A DNA stretch of 64,000 nucleotides, taken from the NCBI RefSeq assembly GCF_030580955.1, contig NZ_JAUQON010000006.1, forward strand, positions 124,001 through 188,000. Direction: 5' to 3'. Position 1 is the first letter of the stretch; every line of letters begins with the position of its first letter. The translations under genes were made by a program, and so were the position numbers. Shown piece by piece: positions 45,253 through 54,814 of the stretch. The notes beneath the pieces are model-generated. The model was not told where the DNA came from, made no database searches, and saw only the letters and a program-made list of their open reading frames with translations. The stretch comes from Hymenobacter convexus (GTDB lineage: Bacteria > Bacteroidota > Bacteroidia > Cytophagales > Hymenobacteraceae).

Positions 45253-45260
45253 CAAATGTA
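45253..45260 (-). promoter_or_regulatory. TAnnTTTG promoter box of the Uma2 gene
   Basis: TACATTTG on the minus strand, exact match, 16 bp before the ATG. Confidence 0.5.
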
Positions 45261-45287
45261 ACGCGGCGGGCCCGGAAATAGGTGCCC

Positions 45288-46856
45288 CTATTTCTTGGCG
45301 AATTTCTTCCGCAGCTCGTCCACCTGGTCGCGGAATTTCTTGTCCGAATCCACCAGGTCCGACACGGTTTGCACCGAGTGCATCACCGTGGTATGGTCGC
45401 GGCCACCGAAGTGGAAACCAATGGTTTTTAACGTGTGCGAGGTGTGGTGCTTGGCAAAGTACATGGCGACCTGCCGGGCCGTCACCACTTCCTTTTTGCG
45501 GGTTTTGTCCTTCAGCAGCTCCACCGAGATGTTGAAATACGCGGCCACGGTCTTCTGAATGAAGTCGAGGTTCACCTCGGCCTCCACTTCCTCGATGATG
45601 TGGCGAAGCGCCTGCTTCACCATCTCCAAATCAATGTCGCGGCGGCTCAGGCTGCTTTGGGCCACGAGGGACGCAATGACGCCTTCCAGCTCGCGCACGT
45701 TGGTGTGCACCGAGTTGGCGAGGTAGTCCACCACGTAGTCCGGCGGAATGTCGATGCCGTCCTGCTCCATTTTATTGCGGATGATGGCCACGCGCGTCTC
45801 AAAGTCCGGGCTTTGCACATCGGCCGTTAGGCCCCACTTGAAGCGGTTGAGCAGGCGGTCTTCCAGGCCTAGCAGGTCTTTGGGCGGCCGGTCGGAGGTC
45901 ATCACAATCTGCTTGCCCGACTGGTGCAAGTGGTTGAAGATGTGGAAGAACATCTCCTGCGTCTTGCCCTTGTTGGCCAGAAACTGCACGTCGTCCAGAA
46001 TCAATGCGTCGACTTGCAGGTAGAAGTTCGCGAAGTCCTGCACCTGCGCGCGCTGCACGCTGTCGATGAACTGGTTGGTGAACTTCTCGGCCGACACATA
46101 GAGCACAAACCGCTCGGGCGCCGTGGCCTTGATGTGGTTGCCGATGGCCTGCACAAGGTGCGTTTTGCCCAAGCCCACGCCGCCGTACACCATCAGCGGA
46201 TTGAAGCTGGTGGTGCCGGGCTTGTTGGCCACCGCGAGGCCGGCCGAGCGGGCCAGGCGGTTGCAGTCGCCCTCAATGTAGTTATCGAAGGTGTAGGAGC
46301 CGTTGAGTTGGGAAGGCACGATGTTGCCGTCCATCGGCCGGGCCGTGTCGAAGGGGTTGCGCGGCGGGGCGAGGGTTTCGGTGCCGGCCAGGCTGTTGTT
46401 ACCGAAGTTGCTGCGCTGCACGGGCCGCACAGCGCTGGAGTTCACATAGCGGGCCGAGGCGGCGCGGGCGCTGCCGGCCAGCGGGTTGTTGGCCGGGGCG
46501 GGCGCGGGGGCTTGCGGCTGGGGCGCGTCGCGCGGGTCAGGAGCGGCGGCTTTGCGGGGCGGGGGCAGGTGCAACGTTTTGGGCTGCGACTGCGAGTTGC
46601 CCTGGTCGACCACCACACTGTATTCCAAGCGGCCTTCGGAACCGAGTTGCTGGAAGAGGGCGCGGCGCAGCTCGTCCACGTAGTGCTCCTCCAGCCAATC
46701 GTAGAAATAGGCGCTGGGCACCTGAATGGTCAGCACGTTGCCTTTCAGCTCCACCGGCACAATGGGCTGGAACCAGGTCTTAAAGCTCTGCTCCCCGATT
46801 TCCGCCGAGATGCTGCGCAAACAGCCAGCCCAAACCGTGCGAAAATCCTTGAGCAT
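45288..46856 (-). CDS. dnaA: Chromosomal replication initiator DnaA
   Basis: A 522-residue DnaA, which binds DnaA boxes at the origin and opens the duplex. Domain I (about 1-85) begins MLKDFRTVWAGCL; domain II (about 90-180) is a long Pro/Ala/Asn linker; domain III has Walker A GGVGLGKT (225-232) and Walker B LILDDVQFL; domain IV contains the DNA-contact motif GGRDHTTVMHS near the C-terminus. It is longer than E. coli DnaA mostly in the linker. dnaN and gyrB are not adjacent, usual for this phylum. A DnaA-box match lies about 100 bp upstream. Confidence 0.97.
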   Translation of the reverse strand: MLKDFRTVWAGCLRSISAEIGEQSFKTWFQPIVPVELKGNVLTIQVPSAYFYDWLEEHYVDELRRALFQQLGSEGRLEYSVVVDQGNSQSQPKTLHLPPPRKAAAPDPRDAPQPQAPAPAPANNPLAGSARAASARYVNSSAVRPVQRSNFGNNSLAGTETLAPPRNPFDTARPMDGNIVPSQLNGSYTFDNYIEGDCNRLARSAGLAVANKPGTTSFNPLMVYGGVGLGKTHLVQAIGNHIKATAPERFVLYVSAEKFTNQFIDSVQRAQVQDFANFYLQVDALILDDVQFLANKGKTQEMFFHIFNHLHQSGKQIVMTSDRPPKDLLGLEDRLLNRFKWGLTADVQSPDFETRVAIIRNKMEQDGIDIPPDYVVDYLANSVHTNVRELEGVIASLVAQSSLSRRDIDLEMVKQALRHIIEEVEAEVNLDFIQKTVAAYFNISVELLKDKTRKKEVVTARQVAMYFAKHHTSHTLKTIGFHFGGRDHTTVMHSVQTVSDLVDSDKKFRDQVDELRKKFAKK

Positions 46857-46954
46857 GTGAACAATTAAGAGAAAACCGGCAACAAACCGGGAACAAAAAA
46901 AGGGCCGAAAACAAGCGCCTGGAAGGGGCGTTATTTTTTAGAGGGGGACAAAAT

Positions 46955-46963
46955 TGTGGAAAA
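46955..46963 (-). promoter_or_regulatory. DnaA-box match upstream of dnaA
   Basis: TTTTCCACA on the minus strand, a full match to the relaxed consensus TTWTNCACA, 99 bp before the dnaA start, beside a T-rich tract (46931-46938). A single box fits autoregulation better than an origin. Confidence 0.45.
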
Positions 46964-47008
46964 CTTCGCACTTAAAAAAGCCGAAAAGGCCTTGTTTATG
47001 TCGTGCTT

Positions 47009-47947
47009 TTAGCAGGCCGCCCGAACCGGCACCACGGAAGCGCTTGCCAAGCCGGCTCGTTTATTTTTCACCGAAAACTCATAATCCAATCTTCCCAGAT
47101 TGATACCCGACCAGCCCACCTGATTGATGAGGGTGGCGTGGCCATCGGGGCTGGCGATGGGCTCGGGCGCGTCCATGAACGTGTGGGTATGGCCGCCGAG
47201 TATGAGGTCGATGCCGGAAACCTGGGCCGCCAGCTTGCGGTCGTCGAGCTTGGCGTTTTCGTACTTGTAGCCGAGGTGCGAAAGGCAAATAACCAAGTCG
47301 CAGCGCTCGGGGCCACGCAGCTGGGCGGCCATTTCCTTGGCCTTGGCCACGGGGTCGAGGTACACGGTTTGGCCGAAGTTTTTATCGGCCACCAGCCCGG
47401 CCAGCTCGATGCCGATGCCAAAGACGCCAATGCGAATGCCCTGCTTCTCGAACACCTTGTAAGGTGCGAAACGACCGGCCAGCGGTGTTTTCGAGAAGTC
47501 GTAATTGGCGATGAGGAAGGGGAAAGTGGCGTGGGGCAGCTGGCGCTGCAGGCCATCGAGGCCGTTGTCGAAGTCGTGGTTGCCGAGCGTGCTGGCGTCG
47601 TACTGCATCTGGCTCATGAGCTTATATTCCAACTCGCCGCCGAAGAAGTTGAAGTAGGGCGTGCCCTGGAAGATATCGCCCGAATCGAGCAGCAGCACGT
47701 TGGCCTCCTTGGCGCGAATGTCCTTGATGAGGGCCGCGCGCCGCGCCATGCCGCCCAGCCCGGCCCACTGCCCGCCGTTATCGGGGAAAGGCTCGATGCG
47801 CGAGTGCATGTCGTTGGTGTGCAGGATGGTGAGCTTGAGCGGGGCCTTGGCTGTAGCGGCGGCTTCGGCCGAGCTGGCCAGGCCGCCCAGCACGGTGAGG
47901 CCGGCGGTGCCAAGGAGGGAATTACGGAGAAATTCGCGGCGCTTCAT
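47009..47947 (-). CDS. Tat-exported metallophosphoesterase (5'-nucleotidase catalytic half)
   Basis: A 312-residue protein matching the N-terminal catalytic domain of UshA-type 5'-nucleotidases. The metal-binding motifs are present: HTNDMHS, LDSGDIFQGTP, TLGNHDFDNG and, near the end, LGGHTHTF. The N-terminus MKRREFLRNS is a twin-arginine signal, so it is exported folded with its metals. The nucleotide-binding C-terminal domain is missing here and is encoded by the preceding gene (22 bp upstream), so the enzyme is split. It probably releases phosphate from nucleotides in the periplasm. Confidence 0.9.
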   Translation of the reverse strand: MKRREFLRNSLLGTAGLTVLGGLASSAEAAATAKAPLKLTILHTNDMHSRIEPFPDNGGQWAGLGGMARRAALIKDIRAKEANVLLLDSGDIFQGTPYFNFFGGELEYKLMSQMQYDASTLGNHDFDNGLDGLQRQLPHATFPFLIANYDFSKTPLAGRFAPYKVFEKQGIRIGVFGIGIELAGLVADKNFGQTVYLDPVAKAKEMAAQLRGPERCDLVICLSHLGYKYENAKLDDRKLAAQVSGIDLILGGHTHTFMDAPEPIASPDGHATLINQVGWSGINLGRLDYEFSVKNKRAGLASASVVPVRAAC

Positions 47948-47969
47948 GAGAATCAATTTTTAATCAGCT

Positions 47970-48740
47970 CTAATTGGCCTTCACCCGGCCTTCGATGCGG
48001 GCCGCGACCGGCTGGCCGGCTTTGGTGAGGTCGCGGATGTAGTCGGCGATGGCGGTGCGGAGCAGCACGTTGGTGTGGCGTGGCACGATGGTTTTGAAGA
48101 ACACCATGTTGTCGCCGCCTGTGGCTAGGTAGTCGGAAATGGCAATGGGATAGGTACGGGCGTCGTTCACGTCGAAAGGCTGGCCGCCGATGCGGATATC
48201 CTTCGGCTGGCCATCGAAGGTGACGGTGTAGGTGGCGCCGGACACGGCCATCTTGATGTGCGCGGCGTAGTCGAACAGCTGCTGCACCACCGGGCCGGGC
48301 GCGTCGAGCACCACCAGCTCGTTCTCAAACGGCATCAGCTCAAACACCGAGCCCAGGGTGACGGGGCCGGGCGCGAAGCCGGCGCGCAGGCCGCCGTTGG
48401 TCATCACGCCCAGCGCGATGGGCTCTTTCAGTTCCTTGCTGGCCCGCACGCGCTGCAGGTCGGCCACGAAGTTGGACAGGGGATTCTCGCCAGCGGCTTT
48501 GGTGAGGCCCGCCGGGGCGTTGCCCAGCACCTCGTTCATCTGGGCCGTCACTTTGTCGTGGTAGGGCGCGATGAGGGCCGCGATGGCCGGGTCTTCGGCT
48601 TGGGTTTTGCCTACCGGCTGGCTGGTGACGGGCGCAAAGTGGGCCGTGGGCGCGTAGGCCGCGCGCTGGCAGCCGGTGGCAAGGGCCAAGGCCAGAACAA
48701 GGGAGGCCAGTGACCGGACAGGTGATTGACGAAAAATCAT
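47970..48740 (-). CDS. 5'-nucleotidase C-terminal domain lipoprotein
   Basis: A 256-residue lipoprotein (lipobox ALATGC, Cys at about 24) that corresponds to the C-terminal, substrate-recognition domain of 5'-nucleotidase: NPLSNFVADLQRV, VMTNGGLRAGF, GSVFELMPFENELVV and ISDYLATGGDNM are all family motifs. It has no catalytic metal site of its own. It lies 22 bp upstream of the gene for the catalytic half, so the two are made together and probably join after export, one by the Sec/lipoprotein route and the other by Tat. Confidence 0.9.
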   Translation of the reverse strand: MIFRQSPVRSLASLVLALALATGCQRAAYAPTAHFAPVTSQPVGKTQAEDPAIAALIAPYHDKVTAQMNEVLGNAPAGLTKAAGENPLSNFVADLQRVRASKELKEPIALGVMTNGGLRAGFAPGPVTLGSVFELMPFENELVVLDAPGPVVQQLFDYAAHIKMAVSGATYTVTFDGQPKDIRIGGQPFDVNDARTYPIAISDYLATGGDNMVFFKTIVPRHTNVLLRTAIADYIRDLTKAGQPVAARIEGRVKAN

Positions 48741-48800
48741 TTTTTGGAAGAAGGAGCTGGCACAATGCGAGCAGGTATGCGCTAAATTATTGCGAACCGG

Positions 48801-50060
48801 CTATTTGGTTAGGTCATAAGCTAAGAGCCCATAAAAATGCAGCGTAGCCGTACCGATGCCAAAGCCATCGACGAAGCCATTGGTTCGTTCTGCGCGCAAC
48901 AACAGAGCCATGGCGTGCCCGCCAGCAGGGCGAATGCCCACCCCGACCCCGCCCCCAAACCCAACCTGGCTGGAACGGGAAGCACTGGTCAGAATGTCGG
49001 TGACGGGTCCGGGATAGGCCGTGTACTGCCCGTTCGTAACCGTGCCGGAGGATACATCGGTTTTCACCGCGTAAGCCGCCGTCAGGCCCACCTCCGCAAT
49101 TGGCACAACTTTGCCGCGCGGGTAAGTGTAGCGCACCATCAAAGGGAGGCGCAGGTAGGCAAAATCAAACTGAATGCGGGCACCCGCACCCGCGAGATTT
49201 ATATTATCAAGGCCAATCTCGTACTTCTCCGGCTCATAAAGCAGCGAGGCCACCAGGGAAATTCGCTGGCTCAGCCGTTCAGAGCGGTATTGCACTGTGG
49301 GGCCGAGTGCAAATCCAACAGAGGTATTTTTTTGCTTAAAATCATTCCCAAACGGAAACCCGTCATACGTTAAGGTGTGCAAAGCGCCACCGGCAACAAG
49401 GCCAATCGTAAAATGCGATACGGCGGCAACGCTCTGGTTGCGAGACTGCTGGCCGCGGCATTTGCCATTGTAGGTGTTGATGACGCTGATGAGCGCATTT
49501 TCCTGAAACGGCAGGGTTCGCAGTTTTTTCTCGACGGCCGGACAATCCGCCAGCGCGGCCTGCAGCGTGTTGCGGTAGCCGGTATCCATCACCGTTTTGA
49601 ATTCGGTGGCACCCGCGGCCCGCTGCACCATGCCGTGCCGAAGAATGGCCAGCGGCTGGTTTTGCAGTCCCACAAAGTACTCTTCCCGCTGGCTGGCCGT
49701 GCGCAGGAAGTACAAGCTGGCCGGCCCATCCGCCAGCACTTCCAGGAAATAACGCTGCGGGGCCGCATTTTCCTCCAACGTCACCGGCAGGCTCCGGTAG
49801 TGGCGGACCTGGGTGGTGAAACCGTAGGCGCGCAACTGCTCGGGCCGATACGCCACAACCTCGGCCGCTGCCATAGGCCGGAATCGGCACGCTTGCGCAT
49901 TAAGCCGGCCCTCCTGCAAATCAACTTCCCCACGCAACGTATCACCGACCAGCGGTAGCACATAGCCAGGCTGGAAGTTGGCTTGGGCCAGCAGGCGCGT
50001 AGGCGTCAGTCCACTCAGCACAACAGTCCCAAGCAGTAGCAGGTAAAGTCTTTTCATCAC
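48801..50060 (-). CDS. Outer-membrane beta-barrel protein of unknown function
   Basis: A 419-residue protein with a signal peptide (about 1-25, ending LLAQ). The first 180 residues form a soluble beta-rich part with a YFLEVLADGPASLYFLRT segment, and the last 220 residues have alternating hydrophobic strands, glycine-rich turns and a final LHFYGLLAYDLTK, as in small porin-like barrels of Bacteroidota. The layout recalls proteins that combine a DUF-type periplasmic part with a PorT-like barrel. No substrate or partner is suggested by the neighbours. Two Met codons start it; the first was used. Confidence 0.72.
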   Translation of the reverse strand: MMKRLYLLLLGTVVLSGLTPTRLLAQANFQPGYVLPLVGDTLRGEVDLQEGRLNAQACRFRPMAAAEVVAYRPEQLRAYGFTTQVRHYRSLPVTLEENAAPQRYFLEVLADGPASLYFLRTASQREEYFVGLQNQPLAILRHGMVQRAAGATEFKTVMDTGYRNTLQAALADCPAVEKKLRTLPFQENALISVINTYNGKCRGQQSRNQSVAAVSHFTIGLVAGGALHTLTYDGFPFGNDFKQKNTSVGFALGPTVQYRSERLSQRISLVASLLYEPEKYEIGLDNINLAGAGARIQFDFAYLRLPLMVRYTYPRGKVVPIAEVGLTAAYAVKTDVSSGTVTNGQYTAYPGPVTDILTSASRSSQVGFGGGVGVGIRPAGGHAMALLLRAERTNGFVDGFGIGTATLHFYGLLAYDLTK

Positions 50061-50251
50061 AAAGGCGAAGCCCGGCGTATAACCCGGCGTATAAATAAAA
50101 AAGCAGGAAGCAGATGCTGCCCCACAAAGCTACGCCCGTTGCGCAACGCAACGACTTTTCTCCGGGCAAGGCGGTATCTTTCGGCCTATTTTGAACGATG
50201 CTAGTTGCCCGGAGTGGTGCGGCTGCGTCCTGCTTGCTACGAAAAGTCTTT

Positions 50252-52033
50252 ATGTCCGATACCCCGGTCGCGCTCCCCGTTTCCTTCGCCGAATTTCCGG
50301 CCGTGACCACCGCCGAATGGCAGGCCCGCCTCGCCCGCGACCTCAAGGGCCAGGACCTGGCCACCCTGCGCTGGCCGCTGCCCGATGGCTTCAGCGTGGA
50401 GCCTTTCTACCACCGCGAGGCGCTGGCGGCCCTGGGCGGCGCCCCCGCGCCCCTGCCCCACCCCGTGGCGCCCTGGCTGAACGTGCCCGCCCTGCAGGTG
50501 CCGGCCGGCGAAGGCCGCGAGCAAATCGACGAGGCCGCGGCGGCCCTGGCCAACGGCGCCGACGGCATTCACTTTATTTTGACCGATGCTGCGGCCTTTG
50601 CCGTGCATTACCTGGCCGAGCGGCTGCCGCTGGCCCGCACCTTCATTGGCTACACCGTGACGGGCGGCCCCGACTCCCTGCTCAGCCAGCTGGTGGAAGC
50701 CGCGCCCGGTACGGCGTTGCGCGGCTTTCTACGTTTTGCCCCCGGCCCCGTGCCCGAGGGCGCCGAAATGGCCGACTACCGCACCGCCCTGCGTCGCTGC
50801 GTGAGCCTGACTACAGGCATGCCCGACTTCCGCGCCCTGGCGGTGAATGGGGCCTTTTTTGGCAACCGCGGCGCCACGGCCACGCAGCAGCTCGCTTTCA
50901 CCCTGAACACGGCGGCCGCGCTGCTGGCCGAGCTGCCAAACGAAGAAATCAGCGCCGCGCAGGTGGCGGCTACGCTGCATGTGCACATGGCGGTGGCGCC
51001 CAGCTACTTCCCCGAGTTGGCCAAGCTGCGCGCCCTGCGCCAGCTGTGGGCCACGCTACTGCACAGCTTTGGGCTGCCGGCTTCGCTGAATGCCAATCTG
51101 CGCATTCACGCCGCTACGTCTTCGTGGACGCTTACGACGCTTGACCCGCACACCAACCTGCTGCGCCACACCACCGAGGCCATGAGCGCCGTGCTGGGCG
51201 GCGCCGATTCGCTGAGCGTGGCACCGTTCGACGCGCTGTTTGCCGAAGCCAACGACTTTTCCGGTCGGCTGGCCCGCAACCTCTCGGTGCTGCTGCGCGA
51301 GGAAGCCAGCCTGGGCCGGGTGCAGGACCCCGCCGCCGGCTCCTACTACCTCGAAACCCTCACCGACCAGCTGGCCCAGGAAGCCTGGCTGCAGTTCCAG
51401 CGCATTGAGGCGGCCGGGGGGCTCCCGGCCGCGCGCGGGCAGATGCTGGAAGAAATAAAGGCCGTGACCACCGAGACCTTCCGGCGCATTGCCAGCGGCC
51501 AGCAGGTGATTGTGGGCACGAACCGCTTTCAGAACCAGCAGGAGCAGTTCAGCTTCCACCCCAAGAAGCTGTTGCGCTCCTCGGCCTTCGATGTGACGCG
51601 CGCGGCCTACCCCACCGAGGTGTTGCGCCTGGCCACGGCCCTGCACTTCGAGCGCCGCGAGAAAAAGAGCAAGCGCGCCGCCGTGGTGTTGCTGGGCACC
51701 AACACCAACCAAGTCATCGTCGAAACTTTCGTGCAGATGCTCCAGCCGCACGAGCGCCCCGAAATAGCGGCCAGCCACCCGCTGGGCACGCTTTCGCTGC
51801 TGTACTCCTCGCCCGAGGAGGCCACGCTGATGTACGCCACGCCCGAGCAGTTCCAGAAATTCGCCCGCTTCATCTACCAGATTCCGACCGAAAAGCAGCA
51901 CTTCATTCCGCCCGCCCTCCTCAGTTCCGACATGGCTACGCTGCACGAGGCCGTGCGCGTGTTCGGCTTCAAGGAGATGAAGGTGCAGGGCTACACCACG
52001 GAAGAAGTGCTGGCGCGTTTGCAGGGACGGTAA
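50252..52033 (+). CDS. mutA: Methylmalonyl-CoA mutase small subunit
   Basis: A 593-residue small (beta) subunit that pairs with MutB to interconvert methylmalonyl-CoA and succinyl-CoA. The N-terminal part (EWQARLARDLKG, LRWPLPDGFSVEPFY) and the TIM-barrel region (HAATSSWTLTTLDPHTNLLR, VQDPAAGSYYLETLTD) are typical. The C-terminal cobalamin-like domain lacks the DxHxxG motif, as expected for the non-catalytic subunit. The start at 50252 (MSDTPVALP) is preferred. A promoter-like TATCTTTC lies at 50175-50182. A REP-like element, not a direct join, separates it from mutB. Confidence 0.93.
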   Translation: MSDTPVALPVSFAEFPAVTTAEWQARLARDLKGQDLATLRWPLPDGFSVEPFYHREALAALGGAPAPLPHPVAPWLNVPALQVPAGEGREQIDEAAAALANGADGIHFILTDAAAFAVHYLAERLPLARTFIGYTVTGGPDSLLSQLVEAAPGTALRGFLRFAPGPVPEGAEMADYRTALRRCVSLTTGMPDFRALAVNGAFFGNRGATATQQLAFTLNTAAALLAELPNEEISAAQVAATLHVHMAVAPSYFPELAKLRALRQLWATLLHSFGLPASLNANLRIHAATSSWTLTTLDPHTNLLRHTTEAMSAVLGGADSLSVAPFDALFAEANDFSGRLARNLSVLLREEASLGRVQDPAAGSYYLETLTDQLAQEAWLQFQRIEAAGGLPAARGQMLEEIKAVTTETFRRIASGQQVIVGTNRFQNQQEQFSFHPKKLLRSSAFDVTRAAYPTEVLRLATALHFERREKKSKRAAVVLLGTNTNQVIVETFVQMLQPHERPEIAASHPLGTLSLLYSSPEEATLMYATPEQFQKFARFIYQIPTEKQHFIPPALLSSDMATLHEAVRVFGFKEMKVQGYTTEEVLARLQGR

Positions 52034-52057
52034 ACTTAAATGAACGTCTATAAGCAC

Positions 52058-52154
52058 GTCATGCTGAGCGAAGCCGAAGCATCTCTACCGTGCAGCTAAT
52101 CCTTCTGATTGAATTACCACTGCAAGCGAGATGCTTCGCTGCGCTCTGCATGAC
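52058..52154. repeat. REP-like inverted repeat, class GTCATGCTGAGC, inside the mutA-mutB operon
   Basis: Arms start at 52058 (GTCATGCTGAGCGAAGCC) and end at 52154, with partial decay in the right arm. It fills most of the 149-bp gap between mutA and mutB, where it may stabilise the mutA end of the message or terminate part of transcription. Confidence 0.9.
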
Positions 52155-52182
52155 GTTCTACCAGTTCCAATAATCCCACCCT

Positions 52183-54360
52183 ATGAAGCCCGACTTCTCT
52201 TCGATTCCCTACAACGCGGCGGCTGCCCCCGCCGCCGCTGTTGCTTCCGAAACCGCCGCTACGCCCACGCCCGAGGGCATTGCCATCAAGCCCGTGTACA
52301 CGGCGGCCGATGTGGCCCACCTCGACCACCTGGGTTTTGGCGCGGGGCAGGCGCCCTACCTGCGCGGGCCCTACGCCAGCATGTATGTGCAGAACCCGTG
52401 GACCATCCGGCAGTACGCCGGCTTTTCGACGGCCGAGGAATCGAACGCCTTTTACCGCCGCAACTTGGCCGGTGGGCAGAAAGGGCTGAGCGTGGCCTTC
52501 GATTTGGCTACGCACCGGGGCTACGACTCCGACCACCCGCGGGTGCAGGGCGACGTGGGCAAGGCCGGCGTCGCCATCGACTCGGTGGAGGACATGAAAA
52601 TTCTCTTCGACCAGATTCCGCTGGACCAGATGTCGGTGAGCATGACCATGAACGGGGCCGTGCTGCCGGTGCTGGCCTTCTACATTGTGGCGGCCGAGGA
52701 GCAGGGCGTGAAGCCCGAACAGCTGGCCGGCACCATTCAGAACGACATTTTGAAGGAGTTCATGGTGCGCAACACCTACATTTACCCGCCCGCGCCGAGC
52801 ATGCGCATCATCGCCGATATTTTCAGCTTCACGGCGGCGAAGATGCCCAAATTCAACTCGATTTCCATCTCGGGCTACCACATGCAGGAGGCCGGCGCAA
52901 CGGCCGATTTGGAGCTGGCCTATACCCTGGCCGACGGCTTGGAATACGTGCGCGCCGGCCTGGCGGCGGGCATGAAGATTGACGAGTTTGCGCCGCGCCT
53001 GAGCTTCTTCTGGGCCATTGGTATGAACCATTTCATGGAGATTGCCAAGCTGCGCGCCGGCCGCCTGCTCTGGGCTAAGCTCATCCAGCAGTTCAACCCC
53101 ACCAACCCCAAAAGCCTGGCCCTGCGCACCCACTGCCAGACGTCGGGCTACTCCCTCACCGAGCAGGACCCCTATAACAACGTGGCCCGCACCGCCATTG
53201 AGGCGCTGGCCGCCGCGCTGGGCGGCACCCAAAGCCTGCACACCAACGCGCTGGACGAAGCCATTGCGCTGCCCACCGACTTCTCGGCCCGCATCGCGCG
53301 CAACACCCAGCTCTACCTCCAGCACGAAACCGACATCACCAAAGTCGTGGACCCCTGGGGCGGCTCCTACTACGTCGAAACCCTGACGCACGAACTGGCC
53401 GATAAGGCCTGGGCCCTCATTCAGGAAGTGGAAGCGCTGGGCGGCATGGCCCAGGCCATCGAAACCGGCCTGCCCAAGCTGCGCATCGAGGAAGCCGCCG
53501 CCCGCAAGCAGGCCCGCATCGACTCGGGCAAGGAAATCATCGTGGGCGTGAACAAGTACCAAACCACCGAACGCACGGAAGTCGAAGTGCTCGACATCGA
53601 CAACGACGCCGTACGCGAAAGCCAGATTGCCCGCCTCAAGCAAGTGCGCGCCGACCGCGACCCCGTGGCCGTGAAAGTGGCATTAGCTGCGCTCACCGAA
53701 GCCGCCGGCATTAGAGTAGAAGAACTAGCTAAATCGAAACTGACAACTGACAACGAGCAACTAACAACTAATAATCTACTGGCCCTGGCCATCACCGCAG
53801 CCCGCGCCCGTGCCACCCTCGGCGAAATCTCCGATGCCCTTGAGGCCCAGTTTGGCCGGCACCAGGCCACCACGCGTACCGTGGCCGGCGTTTATTCACA
53901 GGAAATGTCGCATAACGCAGCCTTCGAACAAGCCCGCGCTGCGGCCGATGCCTTTGCCGCCCGCGAAGGCCGCCGCCCCCGCATGCTCGTGGCCAAAATG
54001 GGCCAGGATGGCCACGACCGCGGCGCCAAAATCATCGCCACGAGCTTCGCCGATGTGGGCTTCGACGTCGACCTCGCGCCCCTCTTCCAGACGCCCGCCG
54101 AAGTAGCCCGCCAGGCCGCTGACAACGACGTGCACGTAGTGGGCGTGAGCAGCCTCGCCGCCGGCCACAAAACCCTGCTCCCCCAGCTACTGACGGAGCT
54201 AAAACAGCTCGGCCGCGAGGACATTCTGGTGATTGCCGGCGGCGTGATTCCGGCGCAGGACTATAAGTTTCTATACGATGCCGGCGTGGCCGGCGTGTAC
54301 GGTCCCGGCACGGTCATCGCCACGGCGGCGCTGGAGATTCTGGGGAAGCTTGGGGAGTAA
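52183..54360 (+). CDS. mutB: Methylmalonyl-CoA mutase large subunit with repeat-derived linker insert
   Basis: A 725-residue catalytic subunit using adenosylcobalamin. The substrate TIM barrel covers about 30-500 ([49 protein letters not shown]) and the cobalamin domain about 595-725, with the cobalt-ligating His611 in DGHDRGAK. The linker between them contains [12 protein letters not shown] at 520-531, encoded by a copy of a dispersed repeat (53740-53771); related enzymes have a short Ala/Gly stretch before NLLALA at this point. The insert is in frame and both domains look intact, so the enzyme is probably active. It is followed 3 bp later by a small membrane-protein gene. Confidence 0.96.
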   Translation: MKPDFSSIPYNAAAAPAAAVASETAATPTPEGIAIKPVYTAADVAHLDHLGFGAGQAPYLRGPYASMYVQNPWTIRQYAGFSTAEESNAFYRRNLAGGQKGLSVAFDLATHRGYDSDHPRVQGDVGKAGVAIDSVEDMKILFDQIPLDQMSVSMTMNGAVLPVLAFYIVAAEEQGVKPEQLAGTIQNDILKEFMVRNTYIYPPAPSMRIIADIFSFTAAKMPKFNSISISGYHMQEAGATADLELAYTLADGLEYVRAGLAAGMKIDEFAPRLSFFWAIGMNHFMEIAKLRAGRLLWAKLIQQFNPTNPKSLALRTHCQTSGYSLTEQDPYNNVARTAIEALAAALGGTQSLHTNALDEAIALPTDFSARIARNTQLYLQHETDITKVVDPWGGSYYVETLTHELADKAWALIQEVEALGGMAQAIETGLPKLRIEEAAARKQARIDSGKEIIVGVNKYQTTERTEVEVLDIDNDAVRESQIARLKQVRADRDPVAVKVALAALTEAAGIRVEELAKSKLTTDNEQLTTNNLLALAITAARARATLGEISDALEAQFGRHQATTRTVAGVYSQEMSHNAAFEQARAAADAFAAREGRRPRMLVAKMGQDGHDRGAKIIATSFADVGFDVDLAPLFQTPAEVARQAADNDVHVVGVSSLAAGHKTLLPQLLTELKQLGREDILVIAGGVIPAQDYKFLYDAGVAGVYGPGTVIATAALEILGKLGE
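53740..53771 (+). repeat. Repeat arm inserted in frame in mutB
   Basis: This 32-base stretch matches the right arm of the palindrome at 2599-2630 at 30 of 32 positions. Here it is read in frame as [10 protein letters not shown]. Only one arm is present, so no palindrome forms in the gene. Confidence 0.88.
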
Positions 54361-54363
54361 GCC

Positions 54364-54804
54364 ATGCCATTTACCCTTCTTTCCAGTCGCCTGACACTGG
54401 CTTATAAGGTCGTTATTCCCATCGTAACGCTGTTGGGATTGGGAGTGTATGTGGTCCTGATAATTACTCAGCATTGGCTGTTAGAATTACATGCGGTGGT
54501 AGCGGCTTTCGGTTTAGCCATGTGGCTGCTGTTTGTGCTCATAATCTCCGTGAGAATCCGCCACGTTGCCTATAATGAATCCTTCATCCGCGTCAGGAAT
54601 TATGGGCTTTGGGTGCAGTTTCCCGCCAGCGAATTCATCTGGCTTGAATCCAGCTTAATGTGGCCTTCCCGCCTGCGTACCTCATCCGGAAGCTACCTGT
54701 TTCTACCTGATTATTTCGGCACGCTAACCACCCTGATTCAGCAAAGTGATGAGCCAATCACCATTACAACAGCTCGAAGGATATTGACCAAAGCAAAAGC
54801 ATAA
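54364..54804 (+). CDS. Two-pass membrane protein with PH-like tail
   Basis: A 146-residue protein with two membrane segments (about 15-36 and 42-65) followed by a short beta-rich soluble part (HVAYNESFIRVRNYGLW, SYLFLPDYF). It starts 3 bp after mutB, yet is visibly poorer in G and C than that gene, so it was probably acquired rather than part of the ancestral operon. Its plan matches the gene at 44265. There is no known motif and no suggested link to the mutase. Confidence 0.6.
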   Translation: MPFTLLSSRLTLAYKVVIPIVTLLGLGVYVVLIITQHWLLELHAVVAAFGLAMWLLFVLIISVRIRHVAYNESFIRVRNYGLWVQFPASEFIWLESSLMWPSRLRTSSGSYLFLPDYFGTLTTLIQQSDEPITITTARRILTKAKA

Positions 54805-54814
54805 TCCCTTCCTC

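Noticed and set aside
46857..47008. Replication origin upstream of dnaA
   Set aside because: Only one DnaA-box match and no array of boxes; the gap is only about 150 bp.
52114..53643. A 509-codon frame opposite mutB
   Set aside because: Antisense low-complexity product; mutB is certain.
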